DNA of 64,000 nucleotides from DATBGO01 sp050011895 (GTDB taxonomy: Bacteria; Actinomycetota; Actinomycetes; Streptosporangiales; Streptosporangiaceae): positions 1 to 64,000 of the forward strand of contig JBEKIF010000012.1 in the NCBI GenBank assembly GCA_050011895.1, given 5' to 3'. The position numbers and the translations under genes were made by a program. Position 1 is the first letter of the stretch. The number at the start of each line of letters is the position of its first letter. The notes under the pieces were generated by a model, which was given only the letters and a program-made list of their open reading frames with translations, made no database searches and was not told where the DNA came from. Below, piece by piece: positions 9,179 to 18,088 of the stretch.

Positions 9179-11316
9179 GCGCCGCGCCTGACGAGCCCGC
9201 GGCCGCCCTGCCAGGCAGCCAGTTTCCGCTGGGCGCTACCGCTGTTGATGGCGGCACGAATTTCGCGGTGTCCTCCGCCGTCGCCGACGGGATCACGCTG
9301 TGCCTGTTCAACGAGGGCGGCGCGGAGACGCAGATTCCGCTTCGGGACTACGACGCCGGGGTCTGGTACGCCTTCATACCGGGGGTCCGGGACGGGCAGG
9401 CCTACGGATACCGGGCCACCGGGCCCTACGATCCGGCTCGCGGTGTGCGCTGCAATCCGGCGAAGCTACTGCTGGATCCCTATGCGCGGGCGTTCAGCGG
9501 ATCGGTCATGTTCGGTCCTGACGTGCTCGGATACGCCGCCGACAACCCGGATGCGCCGAGCGCGGCGGATTCCGCCGCCAGCGTCCCGCGGAGCCTGGTG
9601 GTAGCCGACGATGCATTCCGCTGGCGGGACGCCGCCCGTCCCGACCGGCGGTTCGCCGACACGATCATCTACGAACTGCACGTCAAGGGCTTCACCATGC
9701 GCCATCCGGAGATCCCGCCGGAGCTGCGCGGAACCTATGCTGGCCTGGGTCACGAAGCGGCCATCGCCCACCTGCTCGACCTCGGGGTAACTGCCGTCGA
9801 GTTGCTGCCGGTGCACGAAAGCGTGCCCGAGTCATTCCTGCTGCAGCGCGGGCTCACGAACTACTGGGGCTATAACACCATCGGCTACTTCGCTCCGCAT
9901 CAGGGCTATTCGGCGGCGGTTCGCGCCGGGAAGCCGGGCGGCCAGGTCGATGAGTTCAAGGCAATGGTGGACGCGCTGCACGCGGCCGGGCTCGAGGTGC
10001 TGCTGGACGTCGTGTTCAACCACACCGCGGAGGCCGATCAGCTTGGCCCGACGTTGTGCTACCGCGGCCTGGACAATCCCGCGTATTACCGGCTGGATGG
10101 CAACGACCCGCGCCGCTACGTCGACACGACGGGCTGTGGCAACTCGCTGAACGCGGGCGATCCGGTGACACTGCAGCTGATCATGGATTCGCTGCGGTAC
10201 TGGCTGACCCAGATGCACGTCGACGGCTTCCGGTTCGATCTGGCCACTACGCTTGGCCGCCAGGACGGCGGCTTCGAGCAGGTGTCCGCGTTCTTCGATC
10301 TGGTCGCGCAGGATCCGGTGGTATCCAGGGCCAAGCTGATCGCGGAGCCGTGGGATGTCGGCCAGTCCGACAGCTATGATCTCGGCCGGTTCCCGCCGCT
10401 GTGGCGCGAGTGGAACGGCAAATACCGCGATGCGATGCGCGACTTCTGGCGCAGCCACCGCGTCGGGCTCGGTGAGTTCGCTAGCCGCTTCTGCGGATCG
10501 TCGGACCTCTACGCGGGCTCGCGCCGCCGGCCGACAGCATCGGTGAACCTGATCACGGTCCATGACGGCTTTACTCTCGCCGACCTTGTCTCCTACAACG
10601 AGAAGCACAACGAGGCGAACGGGGAGTCCAACCGGGACGGGACGAGTGACAACCGGTCATGGAACTGCGGGGCGGAGGGCCCGAGCACCGACCCGGCCGT
10701 CCTCGCGCTGCGGGCGCGCCAGTGCCGGGCGATGCTCACGACTTTGCTGCTGTCGTTTGGCGTCCCGATGCTTCTCGGCGGCGACGAGATGGGCCGGACC
10801 CAGCAGGGCAACAACAACGCATACTGCCAGGACAGCGAGATCGCCTGGTTCGACTGGTCCCGGGCCGACACCGGGCTGCAGGATTTCACCAGACGGCTTA
10901 TCGCCTTCCGCAAGACGCACCCGGTGTTCCGCCGCCGCCGGTTCCTGGCCGGAGCGGAGGCATCCGAGCTGCGCTGGTTCACCCCCGCTGGCGGCGAGAT
11001 GAACGCCGCCGACTGGGCGGACGCGAGCGCGCTGGCCGTCGCGTTGTACCTCGACGGATCCGATGACCCGGACCGGGCCGCCGACGGCACGCTCCTGCTC
11101 GATGACGACTTCCTGGTCCTGGTGAACGCCTGGTGGGAGCCGCTTGACTTCGTCGTGCCGGTCACCAGGGAACGGGCAGCCTGGCAGATGGAAATGGACA
11201 GCTACGATCCGGCGTCACCGGTCGGCTCCGCGGCGGCCAGCCGGGGGCCAGGTGACCGCGTCACAGTCGGTCCTCGATCCATCGTCGTGCTGGGCGACCC
11301 GCGCTCGCCGGCGTGA
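9175..11316 (+). CDS. glgX: Glycogen debranching enzyme (GlgX/TreX type, GH13)
   Basis: Protein of 713 residues. An N-terminal CBM48-like domain (PLGATAVDGGTNFAVSS) is followed by the GH13 barrel. Catalytic residues are visible: the nucleophile in GFRFDLATTLGR (D355), the acid/base in LIAEPWDVG (E391) and HDGF for the third carboxylate. The N-Y-W-G-Y-N loop and NNAYCQD are typical of isoamylase-type debranching enzymes, which hydrolyse alpha-1,6 branch points. It starts inside the stop of the GH63-like gene. Together they would mobilise glycogen or a related glucan under the control of box 4. Confidence 0.93.
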   Translation: MSAAPDEPAAALPGSQFPLGATAVDGGTNFAVSSAVADGITLCLFNEGGAETQIPLRDYDAGVWYAFIPGVRDGQAYGYRATGPYDPARGVRCNPAKLLLDPYARAFSGSVMFGPDVLGYAADNPDAPSAADSAASVPRSLVVADDAFRWRDAARPDRRFADTIIYELHVKGFTMRHPEIPPELRGTYAGLGHEAAIAHLLDLGVTAVELLPVHESVPESFLLQRGLTNYWGYNTIGYFAPHQGYSAAVRAGKPGGQVDEFKAMVDALHAAGLEVLLDVVFNHTAEADQLGPTLCYRGLDNPAYYRLDGNDPRRYVDTTGCGNSLNAGDPVTLQLIMDSLRYWLTQMHVDGFRFDLATTLGRQDGGFEQVSAFFDLVAQDPVVSRAKLIAEPWDVGQSDSYDLGRFPPLWREWNGKYRDAMRDFWRSHRVGLGEFASRFCGSSDLYAGSRRRPTASVNLITVHDGFTLADLVSYNEKHNEANGESNRDGTSDNRSWNCGAEGPSTDPAVLALRARQCRAMLTTLLLSFGVPMLLGGDEMGRTQQGNNNAYCQDSEIAWFDWSRADTGLQDFTRRLIAFRKTHPVFRRRRFLAGAEASELRWFTPAGGEMNAADWADASALAVALYLDGSDDPDRAADGTLLLDDDFLVLVNAWWEPLDFVVPVTRERAAWQMEMDSYDPASPVGSAAASRGPGDRVTVGPRSIVVLGDPRSPA

Positions 11317-11381
11317 CCGGAGTTCCCCCCGCCCGCGGTGCGAGCCATCCGCCTTGCGGATCGCGGAGCATCGACCCGGCG

Positions 11382-11624
11382 TTACCCGCTCATAGTCCGC
11401 TCAAGCCAGGCAACCAGGCGTTCTTTGGAGCGAGCCTGGTTTTCACGTGCCATACCTGCCGCCGCAGCAACCACTATCGCGAAGATGATCAAACGTTCGT
11501 AGGTGCGGCGGTGCCTCACGATACGTGCCACCGCACCCAGGCCGATCATGGCCATGACCACCTTGGGCTGCCCGCTCGCGGCCGGCGACTGATGCGCCAG
11601 CCTGGCCGGGGCGTGCGGGATCAC
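11382..11624 (-). CDS. Small conserved hypothetical protein with one TM helix
   Basis: Up to 80 residues. A hydrophobic stretch (LIIFAIVVAAAAGMA) is flanked by a basic segment (RIVRHRRTYERL) and an amphipathic tail (RENQARSKERLVAWLERT). The pattern recalls small actinobacterial membrane proteins; no function is known to me. The GTG at 11624 overlaps the TGA of a 17-codon upstream frame by 4 nt, and an internal ATG before AMIGLG could be the true start. It converges with glgX. Confidence 0.6.
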   Translation of the reverse strand: MIPHAPARLAHQSPAASGQPKVVMAMIGLGAVARIVRHRRTYERLIIFAIVVAAAAGMARENQARSKERLVAWLERTMSG

Positions 11625-11674
11625 GGCGATCCGGGCGACACGGCTATGCCCTGCAATACGACGTTGAGCACCAC
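11621..11674 (-). CDS. Possible 17-residue leader ORF
   Basis: Frame GTG 11674 to TGA 11621-11623, ending in a GTGA overlap with the next gene. It follows a GAGGGGAAG stretch in unusually AT-rich DNA (11675-11700). The arrangement parallels the short frame before the first K+ channel. Speculative. Confidence 0.25.
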   Translation of the reverse strand: MVLNVVLQGIAVSPGSP

Positions 11675-11819
11675 TTATATCACTTCCCCTCTTTTATGGT
11701 ACACGCGGCGCTTCTGATTCCCAGGCCTGCTGTCAGGCCACGTGTTCCGCCTGCTGACCAGCCCCAGGACACCGAAGCCCGGCCCGCCGGTACCACCCCG
11801 GGCGAGCCCGGCCGGCGAG

Positions 11820-11839
11820 ATCACCCGGTGCAGGGTGAT
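11820..11839 (+). promoter_or_regulatory. Island box 5, variant with 6-nt spacer (ATCACCC-GGTGCA-GGGTGAT)
   Basis: Both arms are perfect but the spacer is one base longer than in all other boxes. A -10-like CACACT lies 21 nt downstream (11861-11866), pointing to the second K+ channel about 190 bp further on. The remainder of 11675-12058 shows no gene. Confidence 0.6.
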
Positions 11840-12058
11840 GCCGCAAGCCTCTCCTCGGTGCACACTCTGCTCGGCGCCGAGGTGCCACGGCGAGGGAAAT
11901 CCGCACCCTGATGAGGGGAAGGTGTCTTCCTCGACCTCTATCGGGAGGTATGCAGGAAACGGACGATACTGAGATGGCGGCAGATGGTTACCTGGCCGGG
12001 CCGGGGACGGCGGTGCCTATGGGCGGGGATGTGGTGCGGAGATGACGGAGGCTACGCC

Positions 12059-12652
12059 GTGAGCATCCAGGCGGACCAGAACAGGCGGGCGTCGGCCAGG
12101 CGCCGCCGGCTGATCGGGCTGGGGCTCCTTCGCTCACTCGTGACGACCGTCGTGCTGGTCGCGGCGTACTACCTGCTGCCGTTGAATCACATCAGGAGCG
12201 TTCCCCTGGCTCTGGCCGGCGGGCTGCTGATTCTGCTTGCCGGGGCCGTATGGCAGCTGCGCGCGATCACCAGGGCCAGGTACCCGGCCGTACGAGCTGT
12301 CCAGGCCCTGGCCACCACGGTGCCCTTGTTCCTGCTGCTGTTTGCATCGGCTTATTTTGCGATGGCGCGCGCCAGTACGGCCAACTTCAATACCAGCCCC
12401 CTCACCCGCACCGATGCGCTCTACTTCACCGTCACCACGTTCAGCACAGTGGGGTACGGAGACATCACCGCGGTCAGCCAGTCCGCCAGGCTTGTGGTTA
12501 CCGTCCAGATGCTCCTCGACCTGCTGGCCTTGGGCCTGGGCATCCGTGTATTTGTCGGAGCCGTGCAAGTCGCCAGGCAGCAAGCGCGCCCGGCCACCGG
12601 TCCGGGCCTGCCGCCGCCAGACCAGCCACGACAGGAAAGCGGCGAGTCATGA
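12059..12652 (+). CDS. K+ channel protein (Ion_trans_2), second copy
   Basis: Protein of 197 residues starting at GTG 12059 behind GGAGG. Helices lie at ~22-40 and ~48-66, then a pore module has a helix at ~85-103, the filter TTFSTVGYGDIT (GYG at 132-134) and a final helix at ~148-170. The YGD filter is the classical form, unlike the YGN of the copy at 223. No cytoplasmic regulatory domain is present. It is followed by a HAD gene, mirroring the HAD/K+ channel pair at the left edge. Confidence 0.87.
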   Translation: MSIQADQNRRASARRRRLIGLGLLRSLVTTVVLVAAYYLLPLNHIRSVPLALAGGLLILLAGAVWQLRAITRARYPAVRAVQALATTVPLFLLLFASAYFAMARASTANFNTSPLTRTDALYFTVTTFSTVGYGDITAVSQSARLVVTVQMLLDLLALGLGIRVFVGAVQVARQQARPATGPGLPPPDQPRQESGES

Positions 12653-12707
12653 TGATCACCGGATGCCAGGTGCGCTGTCTGCCGGGCTCGCTGGCTAGGC
12701 TGGCCGC

Positions 12708-13622
12708 ATGACGCGGGTGCTGGCCAGCTGGAAAGATGGCGCGACGCGCCGGGCGGTGGCGGAGTTTGTCGAGCGAACGGTGTCGGACGGCGTTCCGGCC
12801 GGGGAACGGGTAGCGGTGTTCGACAACGACGGCACTTTGTGGTGCGAGAAGCCGATGCCGATCCAGGCCGACTTCATTCTCCGTCGGCTGTCCGAGATGG
12901 CGCAGGCCGATCCCGGGCTGCGCGAGCGGCAGCCCTGGAAGGCGGCGCATGAGCGCGACTATGGCTGGCTCGCCGCGGTGCTCGCCGAGCATTACGCGGG
13001 CAACGACGCCAACGTGGGTACGCTCCTGGCCGGAATCCTTGCCGCCTACGAGGGGATCAGCGTCGAGGATTTCGAGGCGAAGTCGGACGCGTTCCTGCGC
13101 ACCACGAGGCATCCGACCCTCGGCCGCGGTTACCTGGAGTGCGCGTATCTGCCGATGGTCGAGTTGCTCGGCTACCTGGAGGCGAACGGGTTCACGAATT
13201 ACATCGCGTCGGGCGGCGGCCGTGACTTCATGCGGCCGATCAGCCAGGAGGTGTACGGGATCCCTCGTGACCGGGTGATCGGGAGCGCAACCACCTTCCA
13301 GTACACGAGTAATGACAGTGGCGGCACGATCACGCACAAGGCCGAGGCCGACTATCTCGACGACGGCCCGCAGAAACCGATCCGGATCTGGAGCCGCACC
13401 GGTCGCCGGCCGCTGCTGGCGGCCGGCAACTCGAACGGCGACCTGCCGATGCTCGAATTCGCCCAGCATCAGGACAAGCCGTCCCTCCGCCTTCTCGTCC
13501 TCCACGATGACGGCCAGCGCGAGTTCGACTACACCAGCGGTGCCGAGCAGGCGCTGGAGCGGGCCGCCAAGAGCGGCTGGACGGTCGTCAGCATGAAGAA
13601 CGACTGGGCCACCGTTTTCTGA
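12708..13622 (+). CDS. HAD-superfamily phosphatase
   Basis: Protein of 304 residues. Motif I is VFDNDGTLW (nucleophile D39 and acid/base D41), motif II is the Ser/Thr in YIASGGG, and motif III/IV is AAGNSNGDLPML. The architecture resembles SerB-like HAD enzymes with an alpha-helical cap. The substrate is unknown; a phosphoester hydrolase role follows from the family. A partial paralogue ends at 120. It lies 55 bp after the K+ channel gene and may be co-transcribed with it; only a very degenerate box-like sequence (12655-12674) separates them. Confidence 0.88.
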   Translation: MTRVLASWKDGATRRAVAEFVERTVSDGVPAGERVAVFDNDGTLWCEKPMPIQADFILRRLSEMAQADPGLRERQPWKAAHERDYGWLAAVLAEHYAGNDANVGTLLAGILAAYEGISVEDFEAKSDAFLRTTRHPTLGRGYLECAYLPMVELLGYLEANGFTNYIASGGGRDFMRPISQEVYGIPRDRVIGSATTFQYTSNDSGGTITHKAEADYLDDGPQKPIRIWSRTGRRPLLAAGNSNGDLPMLEFAQHQDKPSLRLLVLHDDGQREFDYTSGAEQALERAAKSGWTVVSMKNDWATVF

Positions 13623-13706
13623 AAACGGGTCCTGGCCGATAGCGCCCCGAAAGTGCCTGCCTGACCGAGCCGGCGCCGTGGTTGCTGAAACTCGCGGAGC
13701 CGGCAC

Positions 13707-13725
13707 ATCACCCGGTAAGAGTGAT
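13707..13725 (+). promoter_or_regulatory. Island box 6 (ATCACCC-GGTAA-GAGTGAT)
   Basis: Box 57 bp before the MFS start. GATCCT (13747-13752) follows after 21 nt as the -10, which gives a 5' UTR of about 24 nt holding the Shine-Dalgarno GGGAGG. Confidence 0.75.
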
Positions 13726-13782
13726 GCAGCCGGGAAAGCACGTGCTGATCCTTTCCGCCGGGTGATGGTGGGGAGGCTGGGA

Positions 13783-15105
13783 ATGCACAACCTCAGCTGG
13801 CGGCACCTGGCCCGCCAGGGACCGCGGACTTACCGGAGCATGCGCATGGCCTCACGAACCGAGCGTGCCGTCGTCAACGCGGCCGGGCTGGTGCAAGGTA
13901 TTGTCCTGGTCACCTTTCCCGCGGCCAGCACCATCTTCACCGAGCCCACCGGGTACGGGCTTTCCAGCAGCCAGTACGGGAACATGTTCCTGCCTCAGGT
14001 GGCGACGGCCATCGCCGGCTCCCTGCTGGGCGCCGGGCTGGCCCGGCGCATCTCCACGAAAGGGGTCTACCTCCTTGGCCTGACCTCGAGCCTGGCTTCG
14101 ATGGGCCTGCTCCTGGCGAGCGTGGTGGTCAAGGCCGACCAGGCTGCCGCCTATCCGTTGCTCCTGGTCGCGACGGCCTTTCTCGGGGCGGGTTTCGGCC
14201 TGACCGTCCCGGTCCTGAACACATACGCGTCTGTCTTTCACCCGGCGAGCGTTGACAGCTCGGTGCTCGTGCTGAACGCGCTGCTGGGACTCGGGACGGT
14301 GCTGGCCCCGGTGTTCGTGACGGTGTTCGTCGGCCTGGGCTTCTGGTGGGGGCTGCCGATCCTGTCGGCAGTGCTGCTGCTGGCGCTGCTGCTGGTCAGC
14401 GTGCGGCTGCCGCTGCGCGCCGAAGCCCGGGGCAGCACGGCAGCACGGCAGGCGGGGAGGCGCATGCCCGCGCGGTTCTGGTGCTACGCGGCATTCGCCG
14501 TGCTGTATGGCAGCTGCGAAACGATGAACGGCAACTGGTCCCAGCTTGAGATGACCAGGCGGCTGGGCGCTTCGGCCACCCAGGCCTCGCTGGCGCTGGC
14601 CGCGTTCTGGGGGATGGTTACCGGCGGACGCGTGTTGTTCGCCCTCATCGACCGCTGGCTGTCCGCGCGCGTCATCTTTCACGTCCTGCCGTTCGTGCTG
14701 GTGGGCACCTTCGCCATCGTCGGTGTCCTGGCGCAGCCCGACGCGACGGCCGGGATCGCCGTCTTCGGGCTGGCCGGGCTGGGCTGCTCCGCGCTGCTCC
14801 CGCTCACGATCAGTTTCGGCGAGGAGGAACTCACCGCCATGTCGGCGGCGATCGCTGGCGGGATCATCGCTTTTTACCAGGTCGGCTACGGGATCGCGGC
14901 GTTCGGCGTCGGACCCTTGCAGCAGGCGGGCCTGAGCCTGTCGGCGATCTTCGGCGGCACCGCGTTCGTGGCCGCGGCCCTGGCCGCCGTGTCGTTCGCC
15001 ATTACCCCGGCCCGGTCCGGCCCGCCCGGCCCGCCCGGCCGGGCAAGTGCTCCGGGCAGCGGAACAGGCAGGAGGCAGGGCGGGGCAATCACCCCTGGCG
15101 GATGA
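13783..15105 (+). CDS. Major facilitator superfamily transporter
   Basis: Protein of 440 residues with about 12 hydrophobic segments and a central basic loop near residue 225-235 (RAEARGSTAARQAGRR). This is a sugar- or drug-type MFS fold resembling fucose-permease-like carriers (FWCYAAFAVLYGSCETMNGNW in the seventh helix), but the substrate cannot be told. The ATG at 13783 is chosen because GGGAGG lies 6 nt upstream and because box 6 with its -10 precedes it. The stop codon lies inside box 7. Confidence 0.85.
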   Translation: MHNLSWRHLARQGPRTYRSMRMASRTERAVVNAAGLVQGIVLVTFPAASTIFTEPTGYGLSSSQYGNMFLPQVATAIAGSLLGAGLARRISTKGVYLLGLTSSLASMGLLLASVVVKADQAAAYPLLLVATAFLGAGFGLTVPVLNTYASVFHPASVDSSVLVLNALLGLGTVLAPVFVTVFVGLGFWWGLPILSAVLLLALLLVSVRLPLRAEARGSTAARQAGRRMPARFWCYAAFAVLYGSCETMNGNWSQLEMTRRLGASATQASLALAAFWGMVTGGRVLFALIDRWLSARVIFHVLPFVLVGTFAIVGVLAQPDATAGIAVFGLAGLGCSALLPLTISFGEEELTAMSAAIAGGIIAFYQVGYGIAAFGVGPLQQAGLSLSAIFGGTAFVAAALAAVSFAITPARSGPPGPPGRASAPGSGTGRRQGGAITPGG

Positions 15106-15106
15106 T
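15088..15106 (+). promoter_or_regulatory. Island box 7 (ATCACCC-CTGGC-GGATGAT)
   Basis: Perfect consensus box that overlaps the MFS stop codon (15103-15105). GATGAC (15126-15131) follows after 19 nt as a possible -10. It controls the small membrane protein and probably cydAB behind it. Confidence 0.78.
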
Positions 15107-15168
15107 GCCCGGCGCCATGCGCCACGATGACAGTGACGACCAAGGGGCGACACACTAAGGACGGTGCC

Positions 15169-15447
15169 ATGGCTAACGATGCGAAGCGCAGTGCTGGGCC
15201 GCAGTTCAGCGCTGGCGTGCTAATGACGAGCGCGGTGCTGGTGGGAGTCGGTGCCGTGTTCGCAATGGCGGGCCTCGCCGTGGGCGGCTCACATGTAGTG
15301 TTGGCCACTCGCCGGTGGGTCAAGCAGATGGACGTGCCGCCGAGCGAGGTCGCCAAGGCGAAGTGGGCTCAGGCGAAAGCAGCTGCCGGGGCCGGCGCTA
15401 CGGCCTGGCAGGGCGGCCGGCCGGCCGGGCCCGCAGGCGTTTCCTGA
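15169..15447 (+). CDS. Small single-pass membrane protein upstream of cydAB
   Basis: Protein of 92 residues starting at ATG 15169, seven bases after AAGGA. One long hydrophobic segment (~15-40, GVLMTSAVLVGVGAVFAMAGLAVGG) is followed by a helical, Ala/Lys-rich tail with DVPPSEVAKAKWAQAK. No known domain. Its place 63 bp ahead of cydA and behind box 7 suggests a link to the bd oxidase, for example as a small accessory subunit. That is inference from position only. Confidence 0.75.
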   Translation: MANDAKRSAGPQFSAGVLMTSAVLVGVGAVFAMAGLAVGGSHVVLATRRWVKQMDVPPSEVAKAKWAQAKAAAGAGATAWQGGRPAGPAGVS

Positions 15448-15510
15448 GCTTTCGGCGGCTGCCGTGTCCTGCGGAAGCTAGCTGCCGGAACGCTCAGGAC
15501 CGGAGGGGAA

Positions 15511-16896
15511 ATGACGAACGTTGATCTTGCGCGGTGGCAGTTCGCGTTTGTGACGATCAACCATTTCTTCTTCGTGCCGGTAACGATCGGGCTGGCGTTC
15601 CTGACGGCGCTGCTGCAGACGGCGTGGTATCGCAGCAAGCGCGATGAGTATCTGCGGCTGACCAGGTTTTTCGGCACGCTGCTGGTCATCAACGTCGCGA
15701 TCGGCGTGGTGACGGGCCTGGTGCAGGAGTTCCAGTTCGGGATGAACTGGGGGGCGTATTCGCGGCTGGTCGGCAACATCTTCGGCGCGCCGCTGGCGAT
15801 GGAGGGCCTGCTCGCGTTCTTCCTGGAGTCGACGTTCCTCGGGCTGTGGCTGTTCGGCTGGGACAGGCTGTCCCGGCGAGTGCACCTGCTGACGATCTGG
15901 GCGGTCTCGCTCGGCACCGTGCTGTCCGCGGCGTTCATCATGGCGGCGAACTCCTGGATGCAGCATCCGGTCGGCTACACGATGGTCAACGGCAAGCCGC
16001 AGCTGAACGACATCTGGGCGGTGTTCACCAACCCGGTGTTCGTGTGGGGATATGCGAAGGTCCTGCTGGCGTCGCTGGTCACCGGCGCGGCGGTGATGCT
16101 GGCGGTCTCCGCGTGGCAGCTGCGGCACGGCGCGGACAAGGATGTGTTCGCCCGGTCGGCGCGGCTCGCGCTCGTCGTGCTGGTCCCGGCAATCCTGTTC
16201 ACCATGCTGGTGGGCGACGAACTCGGCGTGATCGAGGCCAGGTACCAGCCGATGAAGATCGCGGCGGCCGAGGCGCAATGGACCACCTGCCAGCCGTGCT
16301 CGTTCTCGCTGTTCCAGATCGGCGGCGGCAACCAGGACCAGACCCCGACCCAGATCCTGGAGATCCCGCACCTGCTGTCGCTGCTGGCGACCAACCACTG
16401 GAACGGCAAGGTGGTCGGCCTCAACCCGCTGCAGTCCCAGTACAGCAAGCAGTACGGGCCCGGCTACTACGTGCCGAACGTGTTCATCCAGTACTGGGCC
16501 ATGCGGGTGATGGCGTATGCCGGGGTCCTGGTCCTCCTGCTGTCGTTGTGGGGGCTGTGGCTGATCCGGCGCAAGAAACTCGCGGCCTCCCGGCGGTTCC
16601 TGTGGGTGGCGATATGGGCCGCGGTGCTGCCGTTCCTGATGAACACCGCGGGCTGGCTGCTGACCGAGAGCGGCCGGCAGCCGTGGATCGTGCAGGGCAT
16701 CATGCTGACCAAAAACGGGATCTCCTCATCGGTCAGCTCCACCTCGATCGTGATCAGCCTGGTGATCTTCGTCCTGCTGTACGGGGTGCTCGCCACGGTC
16801 GACCTGATGCTGATGCTGAAGTACGGCCGCGAGCAGCTCCCGCCCGCGCGCGCGGACGCCGACGTGGACGCGCCCCTGCCGGCCGTTCAGTACTGA
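15511..16896 (+). CDS. cydA: Cytochrome bd quinol oxidase subunit I
   Basis: Protein of 461 residues with nine transmembrane helices. It carries the haem-binding His near the N-terminus (INHFFFVP, H18), the QEFQFGMNW and FFLESTFLG motifs and the quinol-site GRQPW motif. The length shows the short Q-loop form. With CydB it oxidises menaquinol and reduces O2 at high affinity without pumping protons. GGAGGGGAA precedes ATG 15511, and cydB follows after 7 nt. No cydDC assembly transporter is in the window, so maturation genes must be elsewhere. Confidence 0.97.
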   Translation: MTNVDLARWQFAFVTINHFFFVPVTIGLAFLTALLQTAWYRSKRDEYLRLTRFFGTLLVINVAIGVVTGLVQEFQFGMNWGAYSRLVGNIFGAPLAMEGLLAFFLESTFLGLWLFGWDRLSRRVHLLTIWAVSLGTVLSAAFIMAANSWMQHPVGYTMVNGKPQLNDIWAVFTNPVFVWGYAKVLLASLVTGAAVMLAVSAWQLRHGADKDVFARSARLALVVLVPAILFTMLVGDELGVIEARYQPMKIAAAEAQWTTCQPCSFSLFQIGGGNQDQTPTQILEIPHLLSLLATNHWNGKVVGLNPLQSQYSKQYGPGYYVPNVFIQYWAMRVMAYAGVLVLLLSLWGLWLIRRKKLAASRRFLWVAIWAAVLPFLMNTAGWLLTESGRQPWIVQGIMLTKNGISSSVSSTSIVISLVIFVLLYGVLATVDLMLMLKYGREQLPPARADADVDAPLPAVQY

Positions 16897-16903
16897 GGTC
16901 ACG

Positions 16904-17983
16904 ATGAGACTCGTCCCGTTCTGGTTCATCGTCATCACGGTCTTGTGGATGGGGTTCTTCGTGCTGGAGGGCTTCGACTTCGGCGTCGGGATGCTGCACG
17001 GCGCGGTCGGCAAGGACGAGGCCGGCCGCCGGGCCGCGATCAACACGATCGGGCCGCTGTGGGACGGCAACGAGGTCTGGCTGATCGTGGCCGGAGCCGC
17101 CATGTTCGCCGCGTTCCCCGGCTGGTACGCGACCCTGTTCTCCGGCTTCTACCTCGCCCTCGTGCTCCTGCTGGCGTCACTGATCGTCCGCGGCGTGTCC
17201 TTCGAGTACCGCGGCAAGCGTGACGCCATCCGCTGGCGCCGCACCTGGGATGTGCTGCTGACGGCGGGCAGCGTGGCGGCCCCGCTGCTGATCGGCGTGG
17301 CGCTGGGCGACCTGCTGCACGGGCTGCCGATCAATTCCAGCCAGGAGTACACCGGGTCGTTCTGGAACCTGCTACAGCCATACGGACTGTTCACCGGTGT
17401 CACCCTGGTGCTCATCTGCCTGCTGCACGGCGCGACGTTCCTGTGCCTGAAGACCACCGGCGAGATGCGCGAGCGTTCCTGGCGGCTGGCCCGCCGCGTC
17501 GCCCCGGTGACCGGCGCCGCCGTCGTGGCCTTCGCTATCTGGACGCACGTGACCTCCAGCAGCACGTTCTTCCTCAACCCGGTCGAGCTGCTCGCCGTGC
17601 TCGCCGCCATCGCCGCCCTCTGGCTGGTCTACGAGCACCGGGAGGGCTTCGCCTTCGCCGCGACCACGGTCACGATGGCGGCCTGCATCGTGTCGATCTT
17701 CGTTGGCCTGTACCCCAACGTGATGGTCTCCAGCACCAGCGCGGCCTACAACCTCACGGTGCATAACACTGCATCCGGGGCCTATTCGCTCAAGGTGATG
17801 ACCGTCGTCGTCATCATCTTCCTGCCGTTCGTGCTCGCCTACCAGACCTGGACCTACTACGTGTTCCGGCGGCGCATCAGCCGGCAGGAATTCCAGCCTT
17901 CACCCCAGCAGGGCACGCCGCAGGGCGCGCGCCGTCCGCCGGAGGCAACTACCGGCGGCCCGCCGGCAGGCCTGGGAAACTGA
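16904..17983 (+). CDS. cydB: Cytochrome bd quinol oxidase subunit II
   Basis: Protein of 359 residues, eight or nine transmembrane helices. It begins with the typical WFIVITVLWMGFFVLEGFDFG segment (written in two parts: WFIVITVLWMG and FFVLEGFDFG) and has GPLWDGNEVWL. It is the structural partner of CydA. The C-terminal ~35 residues are hydrophilic and Pro/Gly-rich. The gene starts 7 nt after cydA, so the two are co-translated. Confidence 0.96.
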   Translation: MRLVPFWFIVITVLWMGFFVLEGFDFGVGMLHGAVGKDEAGRRAAINTIGPLWDGNEVWLIVAGAAMFAAFPGWYATLFSGFYLALVLLLASLIVRGVSFEYRGKRDAIRWRRTWDVLLTAGSVAAPLLIGVALGDLLHGLPINSSQEYTGSFWNLLQPYGLFTGVTLVLICLLHGATFLCLKTTGEMRERSWRLARRVAPVTGAAVVAFAIWTHVTSSSTFFLNPVELLAVLAAIAALWLVYEHREGFAFAATTVTMAACIVSIFVGLYPNVMVSSTSAAYNLTVHNTASGAYSLKVMTVVVIIFLPFVLAYQTWTYYVFRRRISRQEFQPSPQQGTPQGARRPPEATTGGPPAGLGN

Positions 17984-18011
17984 CCGAAAGGCGTCCCGTC
18001 CCGGGGCGCAT

Positions 18012-18030
18012 ATCACCCGTCGCGGGTGGC
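18012..18030 (+). promoter_or_regulatory. Island box 8 (ATCACCC-GTCGC-GGGTGGC)
   Basis: Identical over all 19 bases to box 11 at 28453. GATCGT (18051-18056) follows after 20 nt as the -10, giving a ~26-nt UTR before ATG 18089. Confidence 0.8.
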
Positions 18031-18088
18031 GCAGCCGGTGCCACATCCGCGATCGTAGTACCTGGCACACGATTGGCAGGGGAATGAC

